Assembly: GCA_002404095.1 (NCBI GenBank)
Contig: DHJA01000161.1
Coordinates: 1 to 6,791 of the forward strand
DNA: 6,791 nucleotides
From: Planctomycetaceae bacterium UBA4732
GTDB lineage: Bacteria; Planctomycetota; Planctomycetia; Gemmatales; Gemmataceae
Direction of reading: 5' to 3'
The position numbers were made by a program, and so were the translations under genes. Positions 1 through 6,362 of the stretch are shown here, piece by piece; the stretch's first letter is position 1; every line of letters begins with the position of its first letter. Under the pieces are notes generated by a model. It was given only the letters and a program-made list of their open reading frames with translations. It had not been told where the DNA came from and did not search any database.

Positions 1-21
1 AGTACGAGTGACGTTGCACTA

Positions 22-40
22 GTGGACGACGCCGGAAGTT
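22..40 (+). repeat. IS630 terminal inverted repeat, left
   Basis: GTGGACGACGCCGGAAGTT, an exact reverse complement of 1205-1223. It is preceded by TA at 20-21. Its inner edge overlaps the transposase stop codon. Confidence 0.88.
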
Positions 41-728
41 AGGAAGGATAAATCCAGTGGAGTTTCCGGCGTGCGTCGGCGATGCGGAACGACCACTCGA
101 TCTTGGTCCGCGCTTCGTTGCGCTGCTGTTCCCAGGCCGCGATGGCATCGGCCAACTCCTGGACCGTCGCGATGCGTCTATCCAGGCACTGACGACTCAG
201 TACGCTGAACTCCATCTCCGCCATGTTCAGCCAACTGCCATGCTTGGGTGTGTAATGGAACTCCAGCTTCCGCGCGATCCGCCGCGCTTCTTCCGGCGTG
301 AACGCCTCATACAATGCCCCGAACACGTGGGTGTTGAGGTTGTCCAACACCACGCGGATCGTCTCCGCCTTCGGAAAGCGGACATCCACGAGGTCTTTCA
401 TCAGTTGGGCGAATTCCAAGTAGCCGCGTCGCTCCGTCACCTCCATATGGCGCCAGCCCAGCAGCGGGCACAGCAGCAAGAACACATTGCCCGTCCCGTT
501 CCGCTTGTACTCGTAATCCTCCTTGGCCGGCCGCCCCGGCGCCGCCGCCATGGGTTCGGCCGCGTGGCCGTGCAACTCCTTGCTCAACTCGTCCATGCAG
601 ACCACCGGCCGCGTCTCGTCCGGCGCTTCCGCGTACAACTCCAGGACGTCCTCCATGCGGGCGACGAACTCGCCGCTCACCTTCGGGATACACCACGACT
701 GCTTCTGCCACGGCTTGAGCGCGTTTTT
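39..728 (-). CDS. IS630 transposase C-terminal catalytic fragment (DDE)
   Basis: Open frame directly after the TAA at 731-729, normally reached by -1 shifting at the A7 run. An internal ATG at 680 gives a 213-residue product. Numbered from that ATG, the catalytic acids appear to be D30 (VVCMDELSKELHG), D113 (VVLDNLNTH) and E155 (HGSWLNMAEMEFSVL). These contexts are diagnostic for IS630 transposases. DYEYKRNGTGN and LLGWRHMEVTERR are also family-like. No acid is missing, so this half looks functional. It lacks the DNA-binding half and would not act alone. Confidence 0.82.
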   Translation of the reverse strand, partial: KNALKPWQKQSWCIPKVSGEFVARMEDVLELYAEAPDETRPVVCMDELSKELHGHAAEPMAAAPGRPAKEDYEYKRNGTGNVFLLLCPLLGWRHMEVTERRGYLEFAQLMKDLVDVRFPKAETIRVVLDNLNTHVFGALYEAFTPEEARRIARKLEFHYTPKHGSWLNMAEMEFSVLSRQCLDRRIATVQELADAIAAWEQQRNEARTKIEWSFRIADARRKLHWIYPS

Positions 729-730
729 TT
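724..730 (-). promoter_or_regulatory. A7 slippery run, likely -1 frameshift site in IS630 transposase
   Basis: On the minus strand the codons are CTT AAA AAA ACG. A -1 slip on the A run gives CTT AAA AAA then AAC GCG CTC AAG, reading LLKKNALKP. The frame entered is closed by TAA immediately upstream (731-729), so the shift can only happen here. Several IS630-group elements are known to use frameshifting or transcript slippage on A runs. Which mechanism acts here is inferred. Confidence 0.6.
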
Positions 731-858
731 AAGCAGCCGGCGCACACTCGATTCGGAGATTGACTCCACGACCTCCAGCGCGACGGCCCGGCTCGCCAGC
801 AAGCGAGCCAACCACCTGGCGTGGCCTTCGGGAGCGTCGGAGCAGGCCAACGCGACAA

Positions 859-1146
859 TCAGAGCCTCCTGTTTGCCGTCCAGCTTGGCCGGAGCGCCGC
901 TGCGGTTGCTCTGTCCGCGAGGGCCGCCTCCAGCCCCTCACGAGCGAAACGTTTGCGGAGGCGTTCGACGGTGGACGGCGCCGCCCCGGTGGCGGCGGCG
1001 ATCTGGGCGTCCGTCTGCTCTTGGTCGGCCGCCAGCAGAACCTGGAGGCGTCGCCGCCGCCGCCCCGTTAGGGCCTCGCGTTCCAGGCGCCGAGTCAGGT
1101 CGTCCCGTTGCTCGTCGGTCAGTCGAACCACAGCAGCCTTGCGCAT
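859..1146 (-). CDS. IS630 transposase N-terminal fragment (helix-turn-helix)
   Basis: 95-residue open frame that makes the DNA-binding part of the transposase as the sequence stands. Residues about 42-72 (TDAQIAAATGAAPSTVERLR and what follows) form a helix-turn-helix of the kind IS630 proteins use to bind their inverted repeats. Residues 1-82 match the family pattern up to EGLEAALADRATA. The last 13 residues are out-of-frame sequence made after the lesion near 896-903. If translated, this truncated DNA-binding protein could still bind the ends and inhibit transposition, but that is inference. Confidence 0.7.
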   Translation of the reverse strand: MRKAAVVRLTDEQRDDLTRRLEREALTGRRRRRLQVLLAADQEQTDAQIAAATGAAPSTVERLRKRFAREGLEAALADRATAAALRPSWTANRRL

Positions 1147-1204
1147 GGGTCATCTCCAAATACGGGAAGACGACCATCTTATGCACAGCTGATACAATCG
1201 TCAC

Positions 1205-1223
1205 AACTTCCGGCGTCGTCCAC
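1205..1223 (-). repeat. IS630 terminal inverted repeat, right
   Basis: AACTTCCGGCGTCGTCCAC, an exact reverse complement of 22-40, followed by TA at 1224-1225. It lies about 60 bp upstream of the transposase start, so the transposase promoter should be in or next to it. Confidence 0.88.
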
Positions 1224-1305
1224 TAGTTGTTTTCGTACACCCGACGAATTGAGGAAAGCGCTCTCATGAGTCCAAGGCGCCCTATCGCCCCTAGAGTTGG
1301 CGCGG

Positions 1306-1311
1306 TATACT
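1306..1311 (+). promoter_or_regulatory. Possible -10 box for the hicB-hicA pair
   Basis: TATACT, followed by a T run, 42 bases before the chosen hicB start. I see no good -35 hexamer at 16-18 bp. If it is real, transcription would begin near 1317, downstream of the alternative TTG start at 1297, which supports the ATG at 1354. The rest of 1228-1353 holds no gene I can support. It has an 8-bp palindrome CTCATGAG (1263-1270) and GCGCC/GGCGC arms (1277-1281, 1299-1303) that could serve as an operator. Confidence 0.25.
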
Positions 1312-1353
1312 TTTTTCACGGATAATCAGGGTCGCATCTTTCGGAGAAGTCTT

Positions 1354-1566
1354 ATGGCCATGTGCTATACCGCCGTTGTCCAGCAGCATGGCGAGTGGTG
1401 GATTGGCTGGGTCGCGGAGGTTCCCGGCGTCAACTCTCAAGGCCAGAGCCGGGAAGAGTTGCTGGATAATCTTCGCGACGCTCTCGATGAAGCCCTGGAA
1501 ATGAACCGAGCTGAGGCGCGAGCGGCTGCCAGGGGCGCCTACGAGGAAGTGAGTATTCCAGCGTGA
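1354..1566 (+). CDS. hicB: HicB-like antitoxin (short, single domain)
   Basis: A 70-residue protein expected to bind and neutralise the HicA-like RNase encoded next to it. Residues 5-45 follow the HicB partial-RNase-H pattern: a strand TAVVQQHGEWWIGWV, then EVPGVNSQGQSREELLDNLR, where PG..SQG.SREE is the family signature before the helix. The C-terminal ribbon-helix-helix or HTH DNA-binding domain of longer HicB proteins is absent, so self-regulation by DNA binding is doubtful. I chose ATG 1354 because GGAG (1343-1346) lies seven bases upstream. A TTG at 1297 would add 19 residues with no family resemblance. ATG 1360 is also possible. The stop overlaps the hicA start, so the two are translationally coupled. 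Antitoxin-first order is the reverse of E. coli hicAB but common elsewhere. Confidence 0.82.
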   Translation: MAMCYTAVVQQHGEWWIGWVAEVPGVNSQGQSREELLDNLRDALDEALEMNRAEARAAARGAYEEVSIPA

Positions 1567-1751
1567 AACGGCACGATCTGATCCGTCGCCTCAAACAGAA
1601 CGGCTGCGTTCTGATCCGCGAGGGCCGACGACACTCGTGGTGGGGCAATCCCGCGAATAACCGTCGCTCCGCCATTCCGCGACACACTGAGGTTCCGGAT
1701 CCGCTAGCGCGAAAAATCTGTCGGGATCTCGGCATTGCGGAACCATCGTAA
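1563..1751 (+). CDS. hicA: HicA-like mRNA interferase toxin
   Basis: A 62-residue small toxin of the HicA/YcfA family, which has a double-stranded-RNA-binding-like fold and cleaves mRNA when free of HicB. The pattern is clear: KRHDLIRRLKQNGCVLIREG, then GRRHSWWGNP with the probable catalytic histidine at H24, then RSAIPRHTEVPDPLARKICR and DLGI, matching the usual PRH..E...LARKI.RDLG ending. It is full length and no key residue is missing. The start is GTG at 1563, overlapping the hicB stop as GTGA, with a distant GAGGAAG at 1543-1549, so translation probably depends on hicB being read. The main uncertainty is activity, not family. Confidence 0.88.
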   Translation: MKRHDLIRRLKQNGCVLIREGRRHSWWGNPANNRRSAIPRHTEVPDPLARKICRDLGIAEPS

Positions 1752-1795
1752 GCCGAAGCCGGCAATCGGGCAATCGGCACTTCCCAAAAGAATCG

Positions 1796-1824
1796 TTGCA
1801 TGCTTCAGCTATCACGGGTAACAT
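1796..1824 (+). promoter_or_regulatory. Possible sigma70-like promoter before the DUF1549 gene
   Basis: TTGCAT (1796-1801) and TAACAT (1819-1824) are separated by 17 bp. The -35 is poor and the -10 fair, and planctomycete promoters are not well defined. It lies in the 132-base gap between hicA and the large exported gene, the longest gap between plus-strand genes, so a promoter is expected there. I saw no convincing terminator in the gap. Confidence 0.25.
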
Positions 1825-1883
1825 AAGCCTATCCAGCCCTCCCCGCCGATGGTTCGCGCCTTCCTTCCGCCGCGAGGCTACTC

Positions 1884-4103
1884 ATGCGACCCGCTTCTGG
1901 CCGCTGGTTCCTTTGCTCCACCGCGCTGATCGCTCTTGCCCCCGTCGTCCATGCCGCCGAGCCAGTTAGCTTTCGCAATGAGGTCATGGCCGTGCTGTCG
2001 CGCGGCGGCTGCAACCAGGGCGCCTGTCACGGCAACCAGAACGGCAAGAACGGCTTCAAACTCTCGCTGCGCGGCGAAGACCCCGCCTTCGACCTCGCCG
2101 TCCTCACGCGCGATCAGTTTGCCCGCCGCACCGACCGGCTTCGCCCCGACGACAGCCTCATCCTCCTCAAATCGACCGCCGCCGTTCCTCACGAGGGCGC
2201 CAAACGCTTTGCCGTCGGCTCCAAGGAATACAGCATCCTCCGTCGCTGGATCGCCGAGGGCTGCCGGCCCGACGAGGCCGGCGCCCCCGTGCTGCAACGC
2301 CTTGATTTGACGCCGCGCGAGCAGGTGCTGACGGCGCCGGCCGATGAAGTGCAAATCCGCGTGACGGCGACTTTCACTGACGGACAAAGCCGCGACGTGA
2401 CGGACCTATGCGTCTTCGATCCGTCCAACCTCGTCGTCCGCGTCGGCCGCGACGGCGTCGTGCATCGGCAGGCGCTTGGCGAAACGACCATCCTGGTGCG
2501 ATTCCTCGACCGTCAGGCCGTCGTGCAGCTGGCCTTCCTGCCGGCGCGGCCCGACTTCGCGTGGACCGACCAACCCGAAAATAACTACATAGACCATCAC
2601 ATTTACGCCAAATTGCGCACGCTGCGGATGCTGCCGTCCGGCCTCTGCACCGACGCCGTTTTCCTGCGCCGCGCCTATCTGGATACCGTGGGCGTACCAC
2701 CGAAGCCGGAGGAGGCTCGTCGCTTTTTGGATGACGTTCGCTCGGACAAACGAAATCGGCTGATCGACGAATTGCTGGAGCGGCCGGAGTTCGCCGACTT
2801 CTGGGCGTTGAAATGGTGCGATTTGCTGCGCGTCGAGGAAAAGGCGCTCGACCGCAAGGGCGTCCGGCTGTTCCACGACTGGATTCGCCAGAGCATCGCC
2901 GACGGTAAGCCCCTCAACGAGTTCGCGCGCGAGATTATCGCCGGCCGCGGCAGCACTTACGATCACCCCGAAGCGAATTACTACCGCGCCCTGCGCGATC
3001 CGTTCAACCGGACGGAAGCCACGTCGCAGGTGTTCCTCGGCGTCCGCCTCAAGTGCGCGAAATGTCACAATCACCCTTTCGAGCATTGGACGCAGGCCGA
3101 CTACCACAGCCTGACGGCGTTCTTCGTCCGCGTTGACTATCGCATCGTCGAGAATAATCGCCGCGACAAATTAGACAAGCACGAGTTTGACGGCGATCAG
3201 GTGGTGTTCGAGAGCCGCACGGGCGAGAGCGTCCACCCGCGCACCAATGAGACGTTGCCGCCGCGTTTTCTTGGCGCCGAGACTCCGCCGTTCGCCCCGG
3301 ACGCCGACCGCTTGCAGGCGTTGGCCGACTGGGTGGCCGCGCCGGATAATGCGTTCTTCGCCCGCGCTCAGAGCAATCGCGTCTGGCGCGAGTTGCTCGG
3401 CCGCGGCATCGTCGATCCCGACGACGACTTCCGCGCCTCCAACCCGCCCGTTAATGGGCCGCTGCTGGACGCGCTGACGAAAGACTTCGCCGAACGTCAC
3501 TTTGATTTGCGCGGGCTGATGCGGACCATCATGCAATCGCGCACTTACCAGCTCTCCGCAGAGCCCAATGACACGAATCGCGACGACGAAACGAACTTCT
3601 CCCATGCGTTGGTGCGGCCGTTACAGGCCGAGCAACTGTTGGATGCGCTCGGCCGGGCGACCGGAGCGCCGCGGACGTTTCCTGACCAGCGGCCGGGCCT
3701 ACTCGCCTGTCAGTTGGCGGGAGTGAAGGTCGGCCGCGACAAGAGGACTGACGACAGTGAGCGCTTCCTGGCGTCGTTCGGCAAGCCGGAAAGGGCGCTG
3801 AGTTGCGACTGCGAACGCTCTGACGACGCCACGATCAACCAGGCGTTTCAGCTGCTCACGGGGCCGGTGCTCAATCACATGCTGACGGAGCCGAACAATT
3901 GTATCGGCCGGTTGCTGGCGGCAGGGAAGTCGAATGAAGAGATCGTGGAAGCGCTATATTTCGCCGCATTGTGCCGGTCGCCGTCGGCGAAGGAGCGCGG
4001 CGCGGCGCTAGCGCTCCTCGCCCCGAATCGGGATCGGCGCCGGGCGCTGGAAGATGTACTATGGGGATTGGTCAACGCGAAGGAATTTTTGTTGCGGCAG
4101 TAA
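1884..4103 (+). CDS. Exported DUF1549/DUF1553 protein with cytochrome-like and Ig-like N-terminal domains
   Basis: A 739-residue planctomycete-type secreted protein of unknown function. The start is ATG 1884 with GAGG (1874-1877) six bases upstream. Residues 1-24 are a signal peptide (FLCSTALIALAP, cleavage near VHA/AEP). Residues about 27-130 form a cytochrome-c-like region with C43, C48 and H49 (GGCNQGACHG), then NGFKLSLRGEDP and VPHEGAKRF. Its C-x4-CH spacing is not the canonical heme motif. Residues about 150-220 resemble a bacterial Ig-like domain (VTATFTDGQSRDVTDL). DUF1549 covers about 232-415 and includes CAKCHNHPFEHW (C391, C394, H395), a true CxxCH that could attach heme c. DUF1553 covers about 475-735 with SNRVWRELLGRGIVDPDDDF, RTIMQSRTYQLS and CDCERSDDATINQA. 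The gene appears complete. These proteins often sit beside a DUF1501 gene, which is not next to this one here. Heme binding is inference. Confidence 0.92.
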   Translation: MRPASGRWFLCSTALIALAPVVHAAEPVSFRNEVMAVLSRGGCNQGACHGNQNGKNGFKLSLRGEDPAFDLAVLTRDQFARRTDRLRPDDSLILLKSTAAVPHEGAKRFAVGSKEYSILRRWIAEGCRPDEAGAPVLQRLDLTPREQVLTAPADEVQIRVTATFTDGQSRDVTDLCVFDPSNLVVRVGRDGVVHRQALGETTILVRFLDRQAVVQLAFLPARPDFAWTDQPENNYIDHHIYAKLRTLRMLPSGLCTDAVFLRRAYLDTVGVPPKPEEARRFLDDVRSDKRNRLIDELLERPEFADFWALKWCDLLRVEEKALDRKGVRLFHDWIRQSIADGKPLNEFAREIIAGRGSTYDHPEANYYRALRDPFNRTEATSQVFLGVRLKCAKCHNHPFEHWTQADYHSLTAFFVRVDYRIVENNRRDKLDKHEFDGDQVVFESRTGESVHPRTNETLPPRFLGAETPPFAPDADRLQALADWVAAPDNAFFARAQSNRVWRELLGRGIVDPDDDFRASNPPVNGPLLDALTKDFAERHFDLRGLMRTIMQSRTYQLSAEPNDTNRDDETNFSHALVRPLQAEQLLDALGRATGAPRTFPDQRPGLLACQLAGVKVGRDKRTDDSERFLASFGKPERALSCDCERSDDATINQAFQLLTGPVLNHMLTEPNNCIGRLLAAGKSNEEIVEALYFAALCRSPSAKERGAALALLAPNRDRRRALEDVLWGLVNAKEFLLRQ

Positions 4104-4124
4104 AGCCGGACGGAGGGACGACGG

Positions 4125-4424
4125 ATGGAAATACCAGTTTTGGTAGAGCCTGTAGCTTCGCGCGGCTTCCGCGCCCGCAGCGGCGAACCCCTTGGCCTCA
4201 CTGCCGAAGGCGCGACGCGGGAAGAGGCGTTGCGGAAATTGCGCGAACTGGTGCAAAGCAAGGTCGCCGGAGGCGAATTGACATTGCTAGAAGTCGGGCC
4301 TTTTTCGCATCCTTGGGATCGCTTTGTAGGGAAATGGTCCCCCGATGATCCGTTCATTGCCGAGTGGGAAAAAGAGGTGGAGAAGTACCGCCGGGAAGTG
4401 GATGAAGACCCGAACATCCCATGA
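4125..4424 (+). CDS. HicB-like antitoxin partner of the downstream PIN toxin
   Basis: A 99-residue small protein. Residues 1-48 (strand IPVLVEPV, then GFRARSGEPLGLTAEGATRE and a helix EEALRKLRELVQSK) resemble the HicB-like strand-helix fold, with EGATREEAL in place of the usual SQG.TREEAL. Residues 60-99 form a charged tail (HPWDRFVGKWSPDDP, EKEVEKYRREVDEDP) likely to be helical and possibly the toxin-binding part. ATG 4125 has an excellent GGAGGG (4112-4117) seven bases upstream. It begins 21 bases after the DUF1549 gene and overlaps the PIN gene by four bases (ATGA), so it is probably co-transcribed with both and coupled to the toxin. The antitoxin role follows mainly from position. No known DNA-binding motif is seen. 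Confidence 0.72.
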   Translation: MEIPVLVEPVASRGFRARSGEPLGLTAEGATREEALRKLRELVQSKVAGGELTLLEVGPFSHPWDRFVGKWSPDDPFIAEWEKEVEKYRREVDEDPNIP

Positions 4425-4840
4425 ACCTTTACGTACTTGACACCGACATAATGACGCTTCTACGCCACCATCATGCCCGCGTGTGCCAAAACGTCGCCTC
4501 CCACCCGGCCACGGAACTGGCTGTCACCGTCCTGACTATCGAGGAACAATTGTCCGGTTGGTATAGGCTGCTGCGAACGGCCAAGCAGCCGCCGCAAGTT
4601 GTACGGGCATACCAGGAATTGGCCGATGCCGTCCAATTCTTCGGCGGGTGGCGGATTCTTTCGTATTCGGCCCCCGCGATCGGCTGCTATGATCGCTTAA
4701 AGGCTCTAAAATTGACTGTCCGCAAGACGGATTTGCGCATCGCCGCGGTGACCTTGGAGCATTCCGCCGTCCTCGTAACGCGAAACCGCCGAGACTTCCA
4801 GCGCGTCCCCAACCTCATCGTGGAAGACTGGGCCGTCTAA
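4421..4840 (+). CDS. PIN-domain ribonuclease toxin (VapC-like)
   Basis: A 139-residue PIN-domain protein, the usual size for a VapC-type toxin, which cuts RNA using metal ions held by acidic residues. The visible set is D7 in YVLDTDI, E41 in VTVLTIEEQLSGW, D104 in RKTDLRIAAVTLEH and N122/D125 in LVTRNRRDF. The ending VPNLIVEDW is typical of this PIN subgroup. All expected acids are present, so it looks active. It follows its small partner with an ATGA overlap (ATG 4421) and no strong ribosome site of its own, implying coupled translation that keeps antitoxin ahead of toxin. The RNA target cannot be read from sequence. I give no vapC symbol because the partner is not a standard VapB. Confidence 0.88.
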   Translation: MNLYVLDTDIMTLLRHHHARVCQNVASHPATELAVTVLTIEEQLSGWYRLLRTAKQPPQVVRAYQELADAVQFFGGWRILSYSAPAIGCYDRLKALKLTVRKTDLRIAAVTLEHSAVLVTRNRRDFQRVPNLIVEDWAV

Positions 4841-4881
4841 TCCTAAACCCCTCTCCAAACTCGTATAAAGAGGCTTATCGC

Positions 4882-6339
4882 ATGTCTCGCGTCCTCAGTC
4901 TGCTCGCCCTGGTCGTCCTGTCGCCCTTGGCGCCCGCCGCGGAAGCGCCCAAGGATTCGCTGCGCGACTACGCCCTCAAGAGCGTCGGCCGCACCGCCTA
5001 CGGCATCTACGTGGGCAAGAAAAAGGCCGGCTGGGAGGTGGATGAGGTTGAGCTAGGCAAGCACGACGGTAAGGAAGCGGCCGTCCAGACGACGCACGCC
5101 TATATGGCCGTTAACGTAGACGGAACCAAGTCGGTCGTGGAGGAGAGGACGAGCGTTTACTACGAGCTGCAGGGCGACGGCCCAGTCTTCTTCGCCGAGT
5201 CGCACGTCACGGAAGACGGCCAGGAGACGGTACGGACCTCTATACGCGACGGGGACGGTCTGACGCAGACGATTCAGGTGGGCAAGCGCAAGACAGAGAG
5301 GAAAGTGCCTCTTCCGAAGAGTACGCTGGTATTGCAGCGCGATCTGGAAACGTGGTTGCAGGGACCGCCGAAGAAAGGAGCGACGTTCGACAACTACACG
5401 CTCGCCTGGGACCAGGACAAAGTGGATGTGAAGGAAGTCTACACCTTCAAAGAGAAAAAGACGATTCAATGGGACGGCGCCGCAACCCAGGCTTTCGTTG
5501 TTCAGACTTTGTCGCAGGGCGCGAAATTCGACGCCGAATTGCTCGGCGACGGCCGGCCGCTCATCGGCAAGATCGGCGTCCTGGAAATGCGCATGGAGAA
5601 GGAACCGCTCGCCAAGAGGCTCGACGAGAACGTCGATCTAATGGCGGCAACCTCTATTACGTTGGATAAGTCGCTCGGCCGGGTGTCGCGGATCGACAAG
5701 CTCACGTTGGAAGTGACCGGCTTGGACGATTTCACCCTACCGGAGGCGCCGCGACAGCACGTTGGGTCGTACAAGTCCGGCGTGACGTTGCTGGAGTTGT
5801 CGCGCGACCATCCTACCGATAAGCCGACGCCTTTGAGCAAAGAAGATCGCCTTGAAAACTTGAGAGCGACGGCCAACATGCAGTCGGATCACGAGACCCT
5901 TCGCAAATTGGCCAAGGAGATCGTTGGCGATGAAAAAGATCCGATAAAGGAGGCAACGCGGATTGAGAAATGGGTCTACAAGAATCTGCGCAAGACCTAC
6001 GACGCCAACGCGGACGACGCCTTGACGGTATTGGAGAACAAGGCCGGCGACTGTACGGAGCATACGCTGCTGTTCACGGCGCTGGCACGGGCGGCGGGGA
6101 TACCGGCGCACGAGGTGGGCGGCTTGGTGTATGCCGGCGGCGACAAGCCGTCGTTCGGCTGGCACGCCTGGGCGGAGATTCACGACGGCGCCCAGTGGGT
6201 AACGATCGATCCGACGTTCGGCCAGGTTTATGTGGACCCCACGCACATCAAGTTCAGCGAAGGGGCCGAGGATCAGGCGTATTTGAACGTGGCTGGCAAG
6301 CTGAAGATGAAGGTTGTGAAGGTGGAGACGAAGAAGTGA
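4882..6339 (+). CDS. Exported transglutaminase-like (cysteine peptidase fold) protein
   Basis: A 485-residue secreted protein. Residues 1-20 are a signal peptide (VLSLLALVVLSPLAPA, cleavage near APA/AEA). ATG 4882 has AAGAGG (4868-4873) eight bases upstream. Residues about 28-310 are a strand-rich region with repeated Lys/Glu/Asp patches and no catalytic motif I recognise. They resemble the long N-terminal regions found before transglutaminase domains in planctomycete proteins. The transglutaminase core is about 335-450: KWVYKNLRKTYD, AGDCTEHTLLFTALARAAGI with C391, FGWHAWAEIH with H428, and TIDPTFGQ with D443. This is a complete Cys-His-Asp triad. Such domains act as proteases, amidases or crosslinkers of extracellular or envelope proteins, and the substrate here is unknown. 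It lies 41 bases after the PIN gene and 23 before the next antitoxin. Confidence 0.9.
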   Translation: MSRVLSLLALVVLSPLAPAAEAPKDSLRDYALKSVGRTAYGIYVGKKKAGWEVDEVELGKHDGKEAAVQTTHAYMAVNVDGTKSVVEERTSVYYELQGDGPVFFAESHVTEDGQETVRTSIRDGDGLTQTIQVGKRKTERKVPLPKSTLVLQRDLETWLQGPPKKGATFDNYTLAWDQDKVDVKEVYTFKEKKTIQWDGAATQAFVVQTLSQGAKFDAELLGDGRPLIGKIGVLEMRMEKEPLAKRLDENVDLMAATSITLDKSLGRVSRIDKLTLEVTGLDDFTLPEAPRQHVGSYKSGVTLLELSRDHPTDKPTPLSKEDRLENLRATANMQSDHETLRKLAKEIVGDEKDPIKEATRIEKWVYKNLRKTYDANADDALTVLENKAGDCTEHTLLFTALARAAGIPAHEVGGLVYAGGDKPSFGWHAWAEIHDGAQWVTIDPTFGQVYVDPTHIKFSEGAEDQAYLNVAGKLKMKVVKVETKK

Positions 6340-6362
6340 GACGCTGAGTGAGGGATGATCCC

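Larger units (their letters stand above)
39..1146 (-). pseudogene. IS630-family transposase, frame-disrupted
   Basis: DDE transposase that would cut and join the element at TA sites. Joining three frames gives about 368 residues, the normal family size. The parts are an N-terminal helix-turn-helix segment (1146 to about 901), a middle segment (898 to 725) containing GAPAKLDGKQEALIV and ending in VRRLLKK, and a catalytic segment (725 to 42). The start is ATG at 1146 with GGAG seven bases upstream (complement of 1154-1157). The middle-to-catalytic change is a -1 shift on seven A's and restores the family-like reading LLKKNALKPW, so it is probably programmed. The change near 896-903 is different: it has no slippery run and equals one missing or two extra bases. 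Without correction, translation stops at TGA 861-859. It may be a true inactivating mutation or a sequence error. Confidence 0.85.
22..1223 (-). mobile_element. IS630-family insertion sequence, complete ends
   Basis: About 1.2 kb bounded by perfect 19-bp inverted repeats (22-40 and 1205-1223), each flanked on the outside by TA (20-21 and 1224-1225). IS630/Tc1-mariner elements duplicate a TA target, and IS630 itself prefers CTAG. Removing the element and one TA rebuilds gcaCTAGttg, which fits that preference. The only gene inside is a minus-strand transposase of IS630 type, whose stop codon (39-41) overlaps the left repeat. The identity of the two repeats extends over the TA into ACTAGT (18-40 against 1205-1227), so the exact ends are inferred. 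A looser alternative would place the ends at the GTACGA/TCGTAC matches at 2-7 and 1233-1238. The length is normal for the family. The copy is probably not autonomous because of a frame lesion in the transposase. Confidence 0.85.

Noticed and set aside
57..1226. Long plus-strand open frame of 389 codons across the insertion sequence
   Set aside because: It is antisense to the IS630 transposase, its translation is rich in Arg/Leu/His with no domain pattern, and it ends in the inverted repeat. It is a GC-driven shadow.
1297..1353. TTG start adding 19 residues to HicB
   Set aside because: The extra residues have no HicB resemblance, and the ribosome site GGAG at 1343-1346 points to ATG 1354.
1752..1778. 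GCCGA/TCGGC arms and doubled GCAATCGG after hicA, as a terminator
   Set aside because: The stem is short with a 17-base loop and no T run follows. The doubled 8-mer is too short to call a repeat.
2406..3107. Minus-strand open frame of 233 codons inside the DUF1549 gene
   Set aside because: It is opposite a clearly conserved reading frame and has no recognisable motif.
4850..4873. CCTCT/AGAGG inverted pair and TATAAA before the transglutaminase gene, as a terminator or promoter
   Set aside because: The stem is only 5 bp with a 14-base loop and no T run. TATAAA overlaps the ribosome site and is only 12 bases from the start codon, too close to be a -10 box.
5737..6246. Minus-strand open frame of 169 codons opposite the transglutaminase core
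   Set aside because: The plus-strand frame carries the full catalytic triad here, and the antisense translation has no family features.
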